Shown here: in pieces, positions 17,231 through 27,407 of the stretch
How positions within the stretch are numbered: position 1 is the first letter of the stretch
Layout: each line of letters opens with the position of its first letter
From: Deltaproteobacteria bacterium
GTDB taxonomy: Bacteria > Desulfobacterota > Binatia > HRBIN30 > CADEER01
Direction: 5' to 3'
Assembly (NCBI GenBank): GCA_029262455.1
Contig: JAJCZJ010000091.1
Coordinates: 1 to 64,000 of the forward strand
DNA: 64,000 nucleotides
Program-made: the position numbers and the translations under genes
The notes under the pieces: generated by a model
Database searches by the model: none
Told to the model about the DNA's origin: nothing
Seen by the model: the letters and a program-made list of their open reading frames with translations, nothing else

Positions 17231-17469
17231 GGAGTGTTCAATCGTGATGTGTCGTTTGATGGATCATCGACAAGATGGTGACGGTTGTGTCCAAATCGCG
17301 CCAACGGCTGCGCGGTGCAGAGCACTGTTCGTCGATTGCCGCGGATGCCGGTAGTGACGCAAGAGTAACGCATTTGCTACGGCGTTTCGCGAATTTCCCT
17401 CAGTCACGCCTAGGGTCCTCCAGCTTGGAATAGATCTTGGATATTTAGGCGCCAAGGGAGAGACGCAAT

Positions 17470-18153
17470 ATGATTCGGATTGTAGTTGCTGATGATCATG
17501 AGATGTTCCGGGAAATGCTTAGTATTGCGCTGCCGCGGGGTGGGGAGTTCCAAATTGTGGGCGAGGCAGCTGATGCTGAGGACGTTCGTACGGTGGTCGA
17601 GCGCCTGCGGCCGGATGTCCTCTTGCTCGATTACAAGATGCCGTTGGTCAAGAGCTTTAGCCGCTTGGTAGGAGATCTCCGGGACTCGAGCGAGCGTACG
17701 TTCGTCATTGTTTTGTCGGGGACAGCCAGCACTGAGGTGGCCCGTCAGGCGGCCGATGGAGGCGCCAGTGGATACATCCTCAAGTCGACGCAGTTGAGTG
17801 CTGTCGCGGATGCTGTCCGAACGGTCGGAGCGGGTGGGATCTGGGTCGATCCGTCGCTGCCGCGAAAGGTCTTCGAGGTCTTCCAACGTCGCGCCCACAA
17901 CACGGAAGGCAGAGCCGATAGCGGACTTGCCTCGCTGACCAGGCGGGAGCGTGAAGTCCTGGCCTGCGTCGCTCAGGGGATCAGTAACCAGGAGATCGGT
18001 CAGCGCCTGTGCATCTCGGAGCCGACGGTCAAGACCCACCTGACGCGGATCTTTGCCAAGCTGTCGGTCAAGAACCGGCTTTCGGCTGCGTTGGCGTTTT
18101 ACAACCGTGATCAGAGCGCCGACGCTCCGGCAGCATTAGCTGCAGAAGCTTAG
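17470..18153 (+). CDS. NarL/FixJ-type response regulator
   Basis: A 227-residue two-domain regulator. The receiver (1-120) has acidic pocket residues Asp8/Asp9, phospho-acceptor Asp54 (LLLDYKMP) and Lys in GYILKST. The C-terminal LuxR HTH (about 150-215) shows LTRREREVLACVAQGISNQE and SEPTVKTHLTRIFAKL. AAGGGAGAG lies just upstream of the ATG. No typical kinase is next to it; the converging gene at 18231-20852 is kinase-like but has lost catalytic residues. DNA targets are unknown, but the upstream divergent region is a natural candidate. Confidence 0.94.
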   Translation: MIRIVVADDHEMFREMLSIALPRGGEFQIVGEAADAEDVRTVVERLRPDVLLLDYKMPLVKSFSRLVGDLRDSSERTFVIVLSGTASTEVARQAADGGASGYILKSTQLSAVADAVRTVGAGGIWVDPSLPRKVFEVFQRRAHNTEGRADSGLASLTRREREVLACVAQGISNQEIGQRLCISEPTVKTHLTRIFAKLSVKNRLSAALAFYNRDQSADAPAALAAEA

Positions 18154-18166
18154 CGATCCAATCCGG

Positions 18167-18247
18167 GCGGTAAGGACCACCCGGCTTTTCCAGGCAGTAA
18201 GGACCACCCAGCTGTTCCGTGCGGTAAGGATTACCCGGCGACTTTGC
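18167..18247. repeat. Three tandem 27-bp repeats
   Basis: Units begin at 18167, 18194 and 18221 with the core GCGGTAAGGACCACCCGGC, slightly diverged. They fill the gap between the converging regulator and kinase-like genes, and the third runs into the end of the kinase-like gene. The period is 9 codons, so an expanded C-terminal coding segment that fell out of frame is one origin; a protein-binding array is another. Confidence 0.8.
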
Positions 18248-20852
18248 GAATCGAAGGCGGCGGTGCCATCGGCCCTCGCTGTGCAAAAACCGATGGGAAG
18301 ACGGCGGAGAAGCATGTGCGCTCGTCGTTCGTGACTGCCTCCAAGGTGCCGCCGAATCCCTCTTCTACGAGATTCTTAGCGATCCACAGGCCGCGTCGGT
18401 TGCCGACCATTTCGTCGCTGCCGAGTTGATCGAGTAGGCGCGGAATCGCAGCAGCTGGAACGCCTCCCGCCCAGTCGACGACATGCACGGTAACTCCCTG
18501 AGAGGTGAGTTCGGCTTCCACCGAGATAATGCCGTCCCGAATCTGGGCCTCTTGGTAGGCTTGAATGGCTGCAGTGACGAGGTCGACCAAGACCAGGGCA
18601 AAGCGCTGGCGGCTGCCGTACAGTTGCAGGGCGTCGGGATCTTCCTTGTAGTTGACGCTGCAAGCGGTTTCGCGCAGGCGCAAACGCAGCAGCTGGGTGA
18701 CGTCGCTGAACGCATCGCGGACTGCGAAGCTCTCGAGCTTGTCGGTCGCCGCGCCGCGGCCGAGCGCCTGGAAGCTGCGTAGGTAGGATATCGTTCGCTC
18801 GACCCACGCCGCGCCAGTTTGGGCATGGCCGAGCATTTCGTCGATTGCCTGTCTTTGTTTGGCGGGCTCGCGTACCGTGCCGGTGTTGTCTTTGCCGATC
18901 TTCGCAATGCCCTGGAGCGAGTTGAGCACGGTGCCCAGAGGCCCACTGATTTCTTGCGTCAGACCGACGCTGAGTCGGCTGAGCGCGGACAGGCGCTCTG
19001 CGCGCAAGATCTCTTGTTGGTTTTCTGTGAGTCGATGGTGGGTATCACGGAGCTGGTTGAGAGCTTCGCCGAGCTCGGAGTTCATGGCTTTCAACGTTTC
19101 CGTGCGATTGGTCTGGACGCGAAGACTTTCGTTCAGCTCATCGAGGTTCTTGTGCAGAATGTCGAGCTTGTCTTGTGCGGCGGCGTTCGGGAGCGCTAGT
19201 GCGATTTGGTTCGCGGCCGCGCGGATGAACGCAATGTCTCGCGCATCGTACGGATGTCCGGATTCTTTCGCCGACAGAGCGATCACACCAACGCAGGCTC
19301 CGCTGCGATACATCGGAACCATCAAGTCAGCATCGAGTCGGTCGAGAAGTGGGGGGATTGTCCGTCCCGAGCCGTCGTCCCACTGGTACCGTACGGCGTT
19401 CTCGCCAGCCTCGAGCTTTTCGACTAGCTCGGTCGGGACAGCTAGCTTGCGCTGCTCCGGATCGTCATAGGCGAAGAGCGGAAACCCGGCGCCGCGACCG
19501 CGTAGAAAAACGGTGGCCTTTTTTGGCCCGAGAGTTCGTTTCAATACTTCGAGAGTGTTGGCTGCCAGAGTTTGCGTCGTACGCGCTGAGGAGAGGCCTC
19601 GGTTGAGGTTGGAGAGGCTGCGATCGGCCGAGTATGTCTCGGGCGAGAACATGCGATCGACCCAACCGCGTACGACGCGGATGACCGGAGAGACCGCAAA
19701 CAGCAAGCCGAGGTTGAGAAGTGCGAATGGCGCAGTTCCGGCCATTGGCGAAGATGGGTCTGAGATTTTCGGACCGAGGAGGTAGACCGAACCAAAGTAC
19801 AGGACCGCCACGGCCGGGATTGCAGTCGCGTAGGTGATGATCGCGCGCAACCGCTCGTCGAGTGAAAAGAAATCGCGGCCGGAAATTGCTCCGCCGATCG
19901 CCAGGCTGATGAGGCCCCCGCAGGCGAACAGCGCCGCGGTCATCGCGCGCCAGTCGAATCCACCGATCGATCCCCACAAGAGGGCCGCGGTGATGACGCC
20001 GACCATACCGGTGCCGGCGATGGCGGCACGGCGACGGACAACGATCGGGTTGCCCGGGAGGAGTCGCACTAACACGCTGCCGACCAACCCAACCCCGGCG
20101 CCGATGATGGCTAGCGTAGCTGCAGCGTGGAGCATGCCCGAGCCGTAGGGATCGGGCCAAGTGAGCTGGTACATCAAGGCCAGTGCGGCGAACGGCGTGT
20201 AGATGGCGAAGTATGCTGGAGATTTTGCGTTGCGGAGTAGATTGCTGGGAAAGACCAGTGCCAGGTGAATCAGGGCTGCTGGTGCCATGGACTGAGCCAG
20301 GATCTGAAGGCGGGCGAGCGAGCCATCGCCGATCGTGGTCGCGACCGAAGTGATCGCCAGAACACCGAGCGACATACCCGCTGCGAGTGCCGAGTTGGCA
20401 GACGCGCTGTCCGGGTGCCGACGCCAAACACTGACTGCGACGAGGATTGTGATGAGCCCGTTGATCACGAGTCCCAAGAACAACAAGCCATACTCGGCTC
20501 CCGTGATGGTTCGGGTCTTTGCCGAGAAGCCTTCTCCCGGTACTCCCAGACGGGTGGTCTTGTATACGATGTCGGCGCCCTCGGGGCGTGTGCGTACGAG
20601 CTGGTAGAATTGGGCTGCCTCTCGCGCCGGTAGGCCATCGACCGACTTGATCTCGCTCGGCCACTGTTTGTGGACCTGCGGCCACCCAGGCAGCGTCAGC
20701 AACGAGACTTGACGCGAGGGGTCTATAAAGAAGCCGGGCGTTTTGGCCTCGATCCAATCGAAGCTGTTCAAGGCGACGAACAAAGCGAGCACGGATGCAG
20801 CACTTCCTAACGCGATGGCTGTGAGTAGTCGGTATCGTTTTGGCATAGTCAC
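18231..20852 (-). CDS. Histidine-kinase-like membrane protein with degenerate catalytic motifs
   Basis: An 873-residue protein with an N-terminal membrane segment and an outer loop resembling a PDZ-like module (WPSEIKSVDGLPAREAAQFY). About eight further membrane segments, a GAF domain (about 440-570) and a coiled coil (580-625) follow. The H-box reads LSVGLTQEISGPLG, with Gln633 (CAA) where the phospho-accepting His belongs. The ATPase domain is also eroded: the N-box reads DLVTAAIQAY with the metal-binding Asn replaced, G1 is DWAGGVP, and G2 is GNRRGLWIAKN. The reading frame is long and intact, so this looks like a maintained pseudokinase or allosteric sensor, not a decaying gene. It converges on the NarL-type regulator. 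Confidence 0.85.
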   Translation of the reverse strand: MTMPKRYRLLTAIALGSAASVLALFVALNSFDWIEAKTPGFFIDPSRQVSLLTLPGWPQVHKQWPSEIKSVDGLPAREAAQFYQLVRTRPEGADIVYKTTRLGVPGEGFSAKTRTITGAEYGLLFLGLVINGLITILVAVSVWRRHPDSASANSALAAGMSLGVLAITSVATTIGDGSLARLQILAQSMAPAALIHLALVFPSNLLRNAKSPAYFAIYTPFAALALMYQLTWPDPYGSGMLHAAATLAIIGAGVGLVGSVLVRLLPGNPIVVRRRAAIAGTGMVGVITAALLWGSIGGFDWRAMTAALFACGGLISLAIGGAISGRDFFSLDERLRAIITYATAIPAVAVLYFGSVYLLGPKISDPSSPMAGTAPFALLNLGLLFAVSPVIRVVRGWVDRMFSPETYSADRSLSNLNRGLSSARTTQTLAANTLEVLKRTLGPKKATVFLRGRGAGFPLFAYDDPEQRKLAVPTELVEKLEAGENAVRYQWDDGSGRTIPPLLDRLDADLMVPMYRSGACVGVIALSAKESGHPYDARDIAFIRAAANQIALALPNAAAQDKLDILHKNLDELNESLRVQTNRTETLKAMNSELGEALNQLRDTHHRLTENQQEILRAERLSALSRLSVGLTQEISGPLGTVLNSLQGIAKIGKDNTGTVREPAKQRQAIDEMLGHAQTGAAWVERTISYLRSFQALGRGAATDKLESFAVRDAFSDVTQLLRLRLRETACSVNYKEDPDALQLYGSRQRFALVLVDLVTAAIQAYQEAQIRDGIISVEAELTSQGVTVHVVDWAGGVPAAAIPRLLDQLGSDEMVGNRRGLWIAKNLVEEGFGGTLEAVTNDERTCFSAVFPSVFAQRGPMAPPPSIRKVAG

Positions 20853-20946
20853 TTATCTCGAGAGATGAGGGTCGATCATTCAACACCGGCCTAGGTTGCG
20901 GAAATCAGGGGAACGTATGGAAATCGGGATCGGGGTAGACAGGCTA

Positions 20947-20962
20947 TACGACCTTGGTCGTA
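20947..20962. promoter_or_regulatory. Dyad, possible operator
   Basis: Perfect 7-bp inverted repeat TACGACC-TT-GGTCGTA, about 95 bp upstream of the kinase-like gene. Its short 2-nt spacer suits a dimeric protein-binding site better than an RNA hairpin. No regulator is assigned. Confidence 0.3.
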
Positions 20963-21085
20963 GAGACCAGAATATTTGCATTGGCAGCGGTTGCGGTATC
21001 GCATGCTGCCTTTGCGGGTAGCTGAATATTAGTTCACCCAATATTTGAGTTTCTATATCATGAAAGGGGATCTTGGGGAGCGACG

Positions 21086-22576
21086 TTATTCGCTCAAACT
21101 CTCGATGAGTGCGGTCTTCTTGAATTTGCCCGGGCCGGTTTTCGGGATCGAATCCATGACGACAATGCGTCTGGGGATCTTGTACCCGGCGAGGTGCTGG
21201 CGCGCGAAGTTCGTGACCGCGGCGATGTCGATTTGATTGCCGCTCTTGGGGGTCACGGCGGCAACCACCTCTTGCCCGAGATCGTCGTTGGGGACTCCGA
21301 CTACCGCGACCTCCGCGATGTCCGGGTGCCGTTGTAGGCAGTTCTCGATTTCGATCGCGCTAATCTTGAAGCCGCGGGATTTGATGATGTCGACCGACAG
21401 CCGGCCGATGATTCGAATCATTCCATCGGGATCGATCTGGGCGAGATCCCCTGAGCGAAAGTACGGTCCGACATAGGCGCGTTGCGTTGCGTCCGGATCA
21501 TTCCAATATCCGGAAAAGAGATTCGGGCCGCGGATCGCAATTTCTCCGCTAGTGCCGCGCGGGACGTCGTCTGCGACTTGCCCGAGATCGGCTTTTTCCG
21601 GATCGATCAGTCGAATCTCGATGCCGGGCAATGGGCGGCCGATCGTGCCGGCGCGGCGCGGTCCTTCGTACGGTACGGCAATCATGAAGCCTCCCTCGCT
21701 CATGCCGAATCGTTCGAGTATCTGGTGCCCGAAACGATCTTGAAACCTAGAAAATGTAGCCGGTGTAAGCGGTGCTGAGCCCGAGACCCACAAGCGCATC
21801 GATGTGAGATTGGCTGCGGCCTGTCTCTCTTCACCGCTCAACACTAATCGGTTGTACATCGTGGGGACGCCGAAAAAGAGGGTGCAACGCCAGCGTTCGA
21901 TCATCCCAAGCACTTCGTCGGCGACGAATCGCTCCCGCAGTACAATGCTCGAGCCCGCCAGTATCGAGCCGATGATTCCCAATGCCAATCCGTGCAGGTG
22001 AAAGCACGGCAGTGTTAGAAGAAGGCGGTCCTCGGCGGTCCACTTCCAAGCTTCTCGAACTGTTTTGAGATTGCCCACGAGTGCGGCTTGCGACAGAGCA
22101 ACGCCCTTCGGTCGGCCGGTCGTTCCTGAGGTGTAGACGAGAAGAGCGATGTCTTCGTCGTTGGCGTTGTGCTGCGCCACGGGTGTGGCTGAAACGGTTG
22201 CGCGGCAAGGTGTGTAAAGTGGTGTCCCGACTTCTCCCCAGTTGCTTTCCTGGGACTTTCCTAGGACCGCCACCGCCGCTCCGGAATTGTCGACGATGTA
22301 TCTTGCTTCGTCGGCGCTACCGCTGGGATTGAGCGGTACGAGAATGGCTCCACTGCGAATCACAGCGAGCACTGTTGCGACCAGGACTGGACTGTTTGAC
22401 AGTCCAACGGCGACACGGTCCGCCGCGCTGATGCCCATCGCCTGGAGCTCGAATGCGATTGCGTTGCTCCACGACTCGAGTTCGGCAAAGCGAATCTCTT
22501 GCCCGTTCCAGACGACAGCGCAATGGTTGGCTCTTTGCCGAAGTCGTTGGTTTAGGGCGGCGGTCAGGGTGTGCAT
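21086..22576 (-). CDS. Acyl-CoA synthetase, MatB/ACSF3-like
   Basis: A 496-residue ANL-superfamily adenylating enzyme. The A3 phosphate loop is LLVYTSGTTGRPKG, A5 is ERFGMSEGG, A8 is IIGRLSVDIIKSRGFKISA, and the A10 catalytic Lys is in PKTGPGKFKK. The stretch NPYEG-like VPYEGPRRAGTIGRPLPG and the SVDIIKS motif are close to malonyl-CoA/methylmalonyl-CoA synthetases, so an activated dicarboxylate or short acyl substrate is likely. It lies downstream of a terminator that separates it from the next minus-strand gene and so probably has its own promoter. Confidence 0.87.
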   Translation of the reverse strand: MHTLTAALNQRLRQRANHCAVVWNGQEIRFAELESWSNAIAFELQAMGISAADRVAVGLSNSPVLVATVLAVIRSGAILVPLNPSGSADEARYIVDNSGAAVAVLGKSQESNWGEVGTPLYTPCRATVSATPVAQHNANDEDIALLVYTSGTTGRPKGVALSQAALVGNLKTVREAWKWTAEDRLLLTLPCFHLHGLALGIIGSILAGSSIVLRERFVADEVLGMIERWRCTLFFGVPTMYNRLVLSGEERQAAANLTSMRLWVSGSAPLTPATFSRFQDRFGHQILERFGMSEGGFMIAVPYEGPRRAGTIGRPLPGIEIRLIDPEKADLGQVADDVPRGTSGEIAIRGPNLFSGYWNDPDATQRAYVGPYFRSGDLAQIDPDGMIRIIGRLSVDIIKSRGFKISAIEIENCLQRHPDIAEVAVVGVPNDDLGQEVVAAVTPKSGNQIDIAAVTNFARQHLAGYKIPRRIVVMDSIPKTGPGKFKKTALIESLSE

Positions 22577-22634
22577 GGTCTGGATCGGCGCTCGCAGTCG
22601 AGGCGCCCGTTGTTGGGTGATAGCTACAAACGCA

Positions 22635-22669
22635 AAACAGGGTCGCGCCTCGATGGCGCGACCCTGTTT
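22635..22669 (-). terminator. Factor-independent terminator
   Basis: Perfect 15-bp stem (AAACAGGGTCGCGCC with its complement) around a 5-nt loop. On the minus strand the stem ends in TTTT, so it terminates the small-protein gene at 22694-23074. The symmetric A/T ends allow it to work in both directions. Confidence 0.88.
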
Positions 22670-22693
22670 GAACTGAAGTCTTAGGCCAAAGTT

Positions 22694-23074
22694 CTAGACG
22701 GCCGCCATCGTGGCTTGCGCCTCCAGTGGTTCTTGCTGCAAGCTCTCGATCTCGGCTTGCTTGGCCCTTGCCGCGCGATGCTTCCAGCCGTCCAGGCCGC
22801 GGCGCAGGTAATCGGGATTGATATCGAGCGTCTCACAGATGTTGCGGTACGAGAACAACCACTCAGTATTGGTAGACTCGAGCCACTCCACCGCTTCGTC
22901 GAACATCTGACGGCCCTGGCCATCGTGGGCGAACACGTACTTTTGGTACGAGTCTAGAGCGTTCTCCAAGACTGCGAGCATCAATCGCTTCTCGCGACTG
23001 ACTGTAGCCCCGCTCCGCACGCCAAATTGATCTCTCAATAATACATCTGGTTCGAAGAGGCCGCGATCCGTCAT
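22694..23074 (-). CDS. Uncharacterised protein, paralogue of the 37822 gene
   Basis: A 126-residue soluble protein with no recognised family name. It shares with 37822-38235 an N-terminal LF-PDV-L segment, a helix ending in S(Y/F)QKY-FA, an EA-EW segment, then FS(Y/F)-N-C--L-I-P-YLR-GL--W. The final helix pair looks like a helix-turn-helix, so a DNA-binding or adaptor role is possible. A strong ribosome-binding site (GGGAGGGAAGG) precedes the ATG. It is monocistronic, closed by the terminator at 22635-22669 and preceded by more than 400 bases of non-coding DNA. Confidence 0.82.
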   Translation of the reverse strand: MTDRGLFEPDVLLRDQFGVRSGATVSREKRLMLAVLENALDSYQKYVFAHDGQGRQMFDEAVEWLESTNTEWLFSYRNICETLDINPDYLRRGLDGWKHRAARAKQAEIESLQQEPLEAQATMAAV

Positions 23075-23505
23075 GGTCTTCCTTCCCTCCCTGACCTTCT
23101 CGCCCTGGCTGGGTCGAGCTTGCCGTGGTTTTGGCCGCCGGGCGTGACGAAGTACCTCGACTCACCCCGCGGTGCGTTGATTGAGATGTTCCCCCTAATT
23201 ACATCTGTGTCGTCAGCCGCACTGATTTACCCCAGTATTTCAGTAGCTCGTCTGAACCGCCCCCGGGCCAAACAAACTCGACAAACGACGTTCTAATTCC
23301 CAAATAGTTCTCGCAGTATATTTTAGATCGAATGTTTCGGGACCGTCACCAGGGCCGTTGCCCAACTGCTGAGCTGACGGTTCTGGATGGAGCTATCTAC
23401 CGAATTTTTCAGGTACTCTTGTCCGTATAGCGAACCTGTCACGGGATGGCAATAAATAAATTGACGTGGGCGCAGATTCTGAGACGGAGTCTTGTTGCGG
23501 GTCTC
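23075..23505. other. Intergenic region upstream of small-protein gene
   Basis: About 430 bases between the LLM oxidoreductase end and the small-protein start, both on the minus strand. It is more AT-rich than its surroundings. It holds an inverted repeat, ACCGTCA (23342-23348) with TGACGGT (23375-23381), enclosing a smaller GGGC/GCCC stem. No convincing gene is present; promoter and regulatory sequence for the small protein are likely. Confidence 0.5.
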
Positions 23506-24408
23506 TTAACTTACTGAAAAATGGTTCATGACCTGTTCTTGGAAGCGTTCGAGAATCTCGATGTAGTGATCGGGGGTGCGATGCCGAAACCTGAGGTTGA
23601 GCGTTGTGGCGCCGGTGTCTTGGTAGGTGCGAACGATCGATCGCGCCTCGCTGACCTCGGCGCTTGTGTCCAGTGCGAGTGGAGGGTTCGGACTCAGGGC
23701 TACTTCGAACCTGGGACTCTTCTCGAGTCTCGTTTGCCAAAATCCGCTTTTTCTGGCGGCGGCGAGGAGGCCCGCGAGTTGGACCTGATCGAGGCCGAAT
23801 GGGTCCCAGCCATCTGCGAAGAGTAGCGCACGGCGCAGGGATCGGGCCGATCGGCCGCCGATCCAGATCGGCGGCTGGTGCTGCTTGGAATGTGGATCGA
23901 TTGTGAAATTTGCAAAGCGATAGTGTGATCCTTCGTAGCGGGGATTCGCGGTTCCGAGAGCGGCGCGGAGCGCCCGCAAGGCGTCTTCATAGCGGTCGCC
24001 GCGATCTTGGAATGGAACTCCCAAGAGGTCGAACTCTTCCGCGAGACTGCCGATACCGACACCGAGGATCAGTCTCCCATCGGAGAGCTGGTCGAGAGTT
24101 CCGTAGCGCTTCGCCACGGTTAGTGGGTGATGGTACGGCAGCACCAAGACGTGCGTCAGAAGGCGAATCCGACTCGTGAGGGCCGCGATGTACCCCAGGG
24201 TTGCCGACGGGTCGTAGTAGCGACCGCCACGTCTGGCGACTTCCTCGGTGGGGATCGCCACATGTTCGCTGCAGGTCAGGTGAGAGTAACCGAGTTCATC
24301 GGCACGCCGAGCGATGCGTCGGATCTCTGCCGGGCCCGCGTCGCGTTCCCAGGGGGAATGGGTGCCAGCTGCGAGGGTGACGACCGGGGTGACGATGCCG
24401 AACTTCAT
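23506..24408 (-). CDS. LLM-class F420-dependent oxidoreductase
   Basis: A 300-residue luciferase-like TIM-barrel enzyme. EIRRIARRADELGYSHLTCSEH, YYDPSATLGYIAALTSRIRL and RYGTLDQLSDGRLILGVGIGS are typical of F420-dependent family members (TIGR03619-like). It uses reduced F420 or FMN to oxidise or reduce an unknown substrate, probably in the cytosol. It is divergent from uvrA with about 90 bases between. The C-terminal quarter (DTGATTLNLRFRHRTPDHY) completes the barrel. Cofactor choice is inferred from the family pattern. Confidence 0.87.
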   Translation of the reverse strand: MKFGIVTPVVTLAAGTHSPWERDAGPAEIRRIARRADELGYSHLTCSEHVAIPTEEVARRGGRYYDPSATLGYIAALTSRIRLLTHVLVLPYHHPLTVAKRYGTLDQLSDGRLILGVGIGSLAEEFDLLGVPFQDRGDRYEDALRALRAALGTANPRYEGSHYRFANFTIDPHSKQHQPPIWIGGRSARSLRRALLFADGWDPFGLDQVQLAGLLAAARKSGFWQTRLEKSPRFEVALSPNPPLALDTSAEVSEARSIVRTYQDTGATTLNLRFRHRTPDHYIEILERFQEQVMNHFSVS

Positions 24409-24499
24409 ACTCCTCTATAGAAACCTTGCTGGCTCACGCCAAGCCGTTGACGCGGGTTGATTTGCAGGGCCCCCGTTTGTCGATAGAACGGTGGGTGGA

Positions 24500-27388
24500 A
24501 TGCCAGCAAGATTGCGCAAGAAAAAGGTGTCGGAGGTCAACTCGAGCGCGGGAATGCTCGTCGTCAACGGCGCTCGCGAGCACAATCTCAAGAACCTGAC
24601 CGTCGCGATTCCGCGCGGCGGTCTCGTCGTGATCACCGGTCCGTCCGGTTCGGGCAAGTCATCCCTAGCCTTTGATACGATTTATGCTGAAGGGCAGCGA
24701 CGCTATGTCGAATCCCTGTCGGCTTACGCGCGCCAGTTTCTCGAGCAGATGGAGAAGCCGGACGTCGATTCGATTGAAGGTCTTTCCCCCGCTATCGCAA
24801 TCGAACAGAAATCGACATCGCGCAATCCGCGCTCGACGGTCGGTACAGTCACCGAGATCTACGACTACTTGCGGCTGCTCTTCGCCCGGGTGGGCACGGC
24901 CTATTGTCCGAAATGTGGTCGGGAGATTCGCCCGCAGACGATTCAGCAGATCGTCGATCGCATCCTCGCGTTGCCGGATCGCACGCGGATTTACGTGCTC
25001 GCGCCGATCGTACGCCAGCGCAAGGGCGAATATCGCAAGGAGCTCGGAGACTTGCGCAAGGCCGGTTTTGTTCGTGTACGCGTCGACGGGGAATTGCGTG
25101 ACCTTGCCGATGAGATCTCGCTCGACCGAAAGCGCAAGCACACGATCGAAGTCTTGGTCGACCGACTCGTGATGCGCGAAGGCATCGCGACGCGGCTTGC
25201 CGACTCGCTTGGTGTCGCCTTCCAGCAAGGTGATGACGTCGTGCAGATCGCCGTTCTCGGCGTCGGCGACGAGATCCGCGAGGAGCTGTTGTTTAGCCAG
25301 CTCTTTGCCTGCACCGATTGCGGGATCTCTTACCCCGAACTGACACCGCGAATGTTCTCCTTCAACAATCCGCAGGGCGCGTGCGGTAAATGTAGCGGCC
25401 TCGGCAACATCAACTACTTTGATCCCGAACTGGTCGTGCCGGACCCAAAGAAGTCGCTGTCCGAAGGGGCGATCGCGCCGTGGAGCAGCAAGAGCGCTGC
25501 GAGTTATCGCGAACAGGTTCTCGCCGGTGTTGCCAATCATTTCAAAGTTTCCTTGACGACTCCGTTCGAAAAGCTTCCAATCAAGGCGCGCAAGGGAATT
25601 CTCTTCGGTTTGGGGGACGAGGAGATCACGATCGTCTACAAGAAGAACCGGCGCCGGTACGAATTCTCTCGTCACTTCGAAGGCGTGATCGGCAATCTCG
25701 ACCGCCGCTACAAGGAAACTGATTCGGAGTGGGTGCGCGAGGAACTCGGTCGCTACATGAGCATGAGCGAGTGTCCGGATTGCAGCGGCGCGCGGCTGCG
25801 TCCGGAGGCTTTGGCCGTCCGTGTTGGTGATCAGAACATTGCCGAGGTGACGGCCCTTTCCGTCGGGGCTGCACGCGATCTCTTCGACGGTCTCGATCTG
25901 ACCGAAACGCAAATGGCAATCGGCGATCGGCTGTTGCGAGAAATTCGCGAGCGATTGGGTTTCCTGGTCAGTGTCGGCCTAGACTATGTGACCTTGGACC
26001 GACGCGCCGGCTCGCTGTCGGGCGGTGAGGCCCAGCGGATCCGTTTGGCGACGCAGATTGGCTCGCGGTTGACCGGCGTCCTGTACGTTCTCGACGAGCC
26101 GTCGATTGGGCTCCATCAGCGCGACAATCAGCGCTTGCTCGAAACGCTGCAGCAACTGCAGTCGCTCGGTAACACCGTCATCGTCGTCGAGCACGACCGC
26201 GACACCATGTTGGCGGCCGATCACATCATCGATATGGGCCCTGCGGCTGGAGTCGAAGGCGGTGAGATCGTTGCCGAAGGGCCGCCGAAAGCGATCGAGA
26301 GCAATCCGAAGTCGATGACCGGACGCTATCTATCGGGTGATCTTGAAATCGGTGTTCCAACGTCGCGCCGTGCGGGCAATGGATGGCGCCTCGAGATCAA
26401 AGGCGCTCGCCACAACAATTTGACCGGCATCGATGTCGCCATCCCGCTCGGCACGATGACTTGCGTCACGGGTGTTTCGGGTTCAGGCAAGAGTTCGCTC
26501 GTCAACGACACGTTGTACCGTGGCCTGGCGCATCGACTGCACGATTCTAAGGAGGCTGTCGGTGTGCACAGGGAGATGGTCGGCTGGCAGCTGATCGACA
26601 AGGTGATCGACATCAATCAGGCGCCGATCGGCCGCACTCCACGATCGAATCCGGCAACCTATGCGGGGCTGTTTACCCACATCCGCGATCTATTTGCGCA
26701 GCTTCCGGACGCACGCGCACGAGGCTACGGTCCGGGTCGCTTTTCGTTTAACGTGAAGGGCGGTCGCTGCGAAGCGTGCTCGGGCGACGGAGTCAACCGG
26801 ATCGAGATGCACTTCCTCCCGGATGTCTTCGTGACCTGTGAAGTGTGCAAGGGCAGCCGCTACAATCGCGAGACTCTCGAGATTCGCTACCGCGGCAAGA
26901 ATATCGCCGATGTCCTCGACATGACGGTTGGCGAAGCGTTGGCGTTCCTGACTAATGTGCCGTCGGCCCGCGCCAAGCTGGAGACGCTTGCGGGAGTGGG
27001 CCTCGACTATATCCGCCTTGGCCAGTCGGCGACGACCCTCTCCGGCGGTGAGGCACAGCGGATCAAGCTCGCGCGCGAATTGAGCAAGCGCGCGACCGGA
27101 AAGACACTCTACATTCTCGATGAGCCGACGACCGGACTGCACTTCGACGACATCCGCAAGCTGCTCGAGGTCCTCGACCGTCTGGTCGATACCGGCAACA
27201 CGGTCGTTGTCATCGAACACAACCTCGACGTCATTAAGACAGCCGACTACCTGATCGACATCGGCCCCGAAGGCGGTGCCGGCGGTGGACGCATCGTCGC
27301 AACCGGCAGTCCTGAAGATGTGGCCGCGGTCAAAGGCTCGCATACGGGACGTTTTTTGCGCCCGCTGCTCAAGGGCAAGGCGGCATGA
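24500..27388 (+). CDS. uvrA: Excinuclease ABC subunit A
   Basis: DNA damage-recognition ATPase of nucleotide excision repair, loading UvrB. It has two ABC modules: Walker [10 protein letters not shown] (about residue 47) and GVSGSGKSS (about 657). Signature motifs [17 protein letters not shown] and [17 protein letters not shown] and both Walker B DEPS/DEPT motifs are present. Zinc-binding Cys pairs include CPKCG, CTDCG, CGKCSG, CPDCSG, CEACSG and CEVCKG. Length is about 962 residues, as usual. ATG 24500 is preferred; GTG 24491 is possible. Confidence 0.97.
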   Translation: MPARLRKKKVSEVNSSAGMLVVNGAREHNLKNLTVAIPRGGLVVITGPSGSGKSSLAFDTIYAEGQRRYVESLSAYARQFLEQMEKPDVDSIEGLSPAIAIEQKSTSRNPRSTVGTVTEIYDYLRLLFARVGTAYCPKCGREIRPQTIQQIVDRILALPDRTRIYVLAPIVRQRKGEYRKELGDLRKAGFVRVRVDGELRDLADEISLDRKRKHTIEVLVDRLVMREGIATRLADSLGVAFQQGDDVVQIAVLGVGDEIREELLFSQLFACTDCGISYPELTPRMFSFNNPQGACGKCSGLGNINYFDPELVVPDPKKSLSEGAIAPWSSKSAASYREQVLAGVANHFKVSLTTPFEKLPIKARKGILFGLGDEEITIVYKKNRRRYEFSRHFEGVIGNLDRRYKETDSEWVREELGRYMSMSECPDCSGARLRPEALAVRVGDQNIAEVTALSVGAARDLFDGLDLTETQMAIGDRLLREIRERLGFLVSVGLDYVTLDRRAGSLSGGEAQRIRLATQIGSRLTGVLYVLDEPSIGLHQRDNQRLLETLQQLQSLGNTVIVVEHDRDTMLAADHIIDMGPAAGVEGGEIVAEGPPKAIESNPKSMTGRYLSGDLEIGVPTSRRAGNGWRLEIKGARHNNLTGIDVAIPLGTMTCVTGVSGSGKSSLVNDTLYRGLAHRLHDSKEAVGVHREMVGWQLIDKVIDINQAPIGRTPRSNPATYAGLFTHIRDLFAQLPDARARGYGPGRFSFNVKGGRCEACSGDGVNRIEMHFLPDVFVTCEVCKGSRYNRETLEIRYRGKNIADVLDMTVGEALAFLTNVPSARAKLETLAGVGLDYIRLGQSATTLSGGEAQRIKLARELSKRATGKTLYILDEPTTGLHFDDIRKLLEVLDRLVDTGNTVVVIEHNLDVIKTADYLIDIGPEGGAGGGRIVATGSPEDVAAVKGSHTGRFLRPLLKGKAA

Positions 27389-27407
27389 GTGACGGCGGGG
27401 GCCTGCG

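Larger units (their letters stand above)
16993..17469. other. Divergent intergenic region with strong hairpins
   Basis: Nearly 480 bases between the SurA-like gene (-) and the NarL-type regulator (+), with no credible protein gene. It holds two strong inverted repeats (17043-17075 and 17104-17150) and an exact TATAAT on the minus strand (17225-17230). A structured leader or small RNA is likelier than empty spacer. Confidence 0.6.

Noticed and set aside
24665-25912. Minus-strand 415-codon open frame
   Set aside because: Antisense shadow of uvrA, whose motifs are intact on the plus strand.
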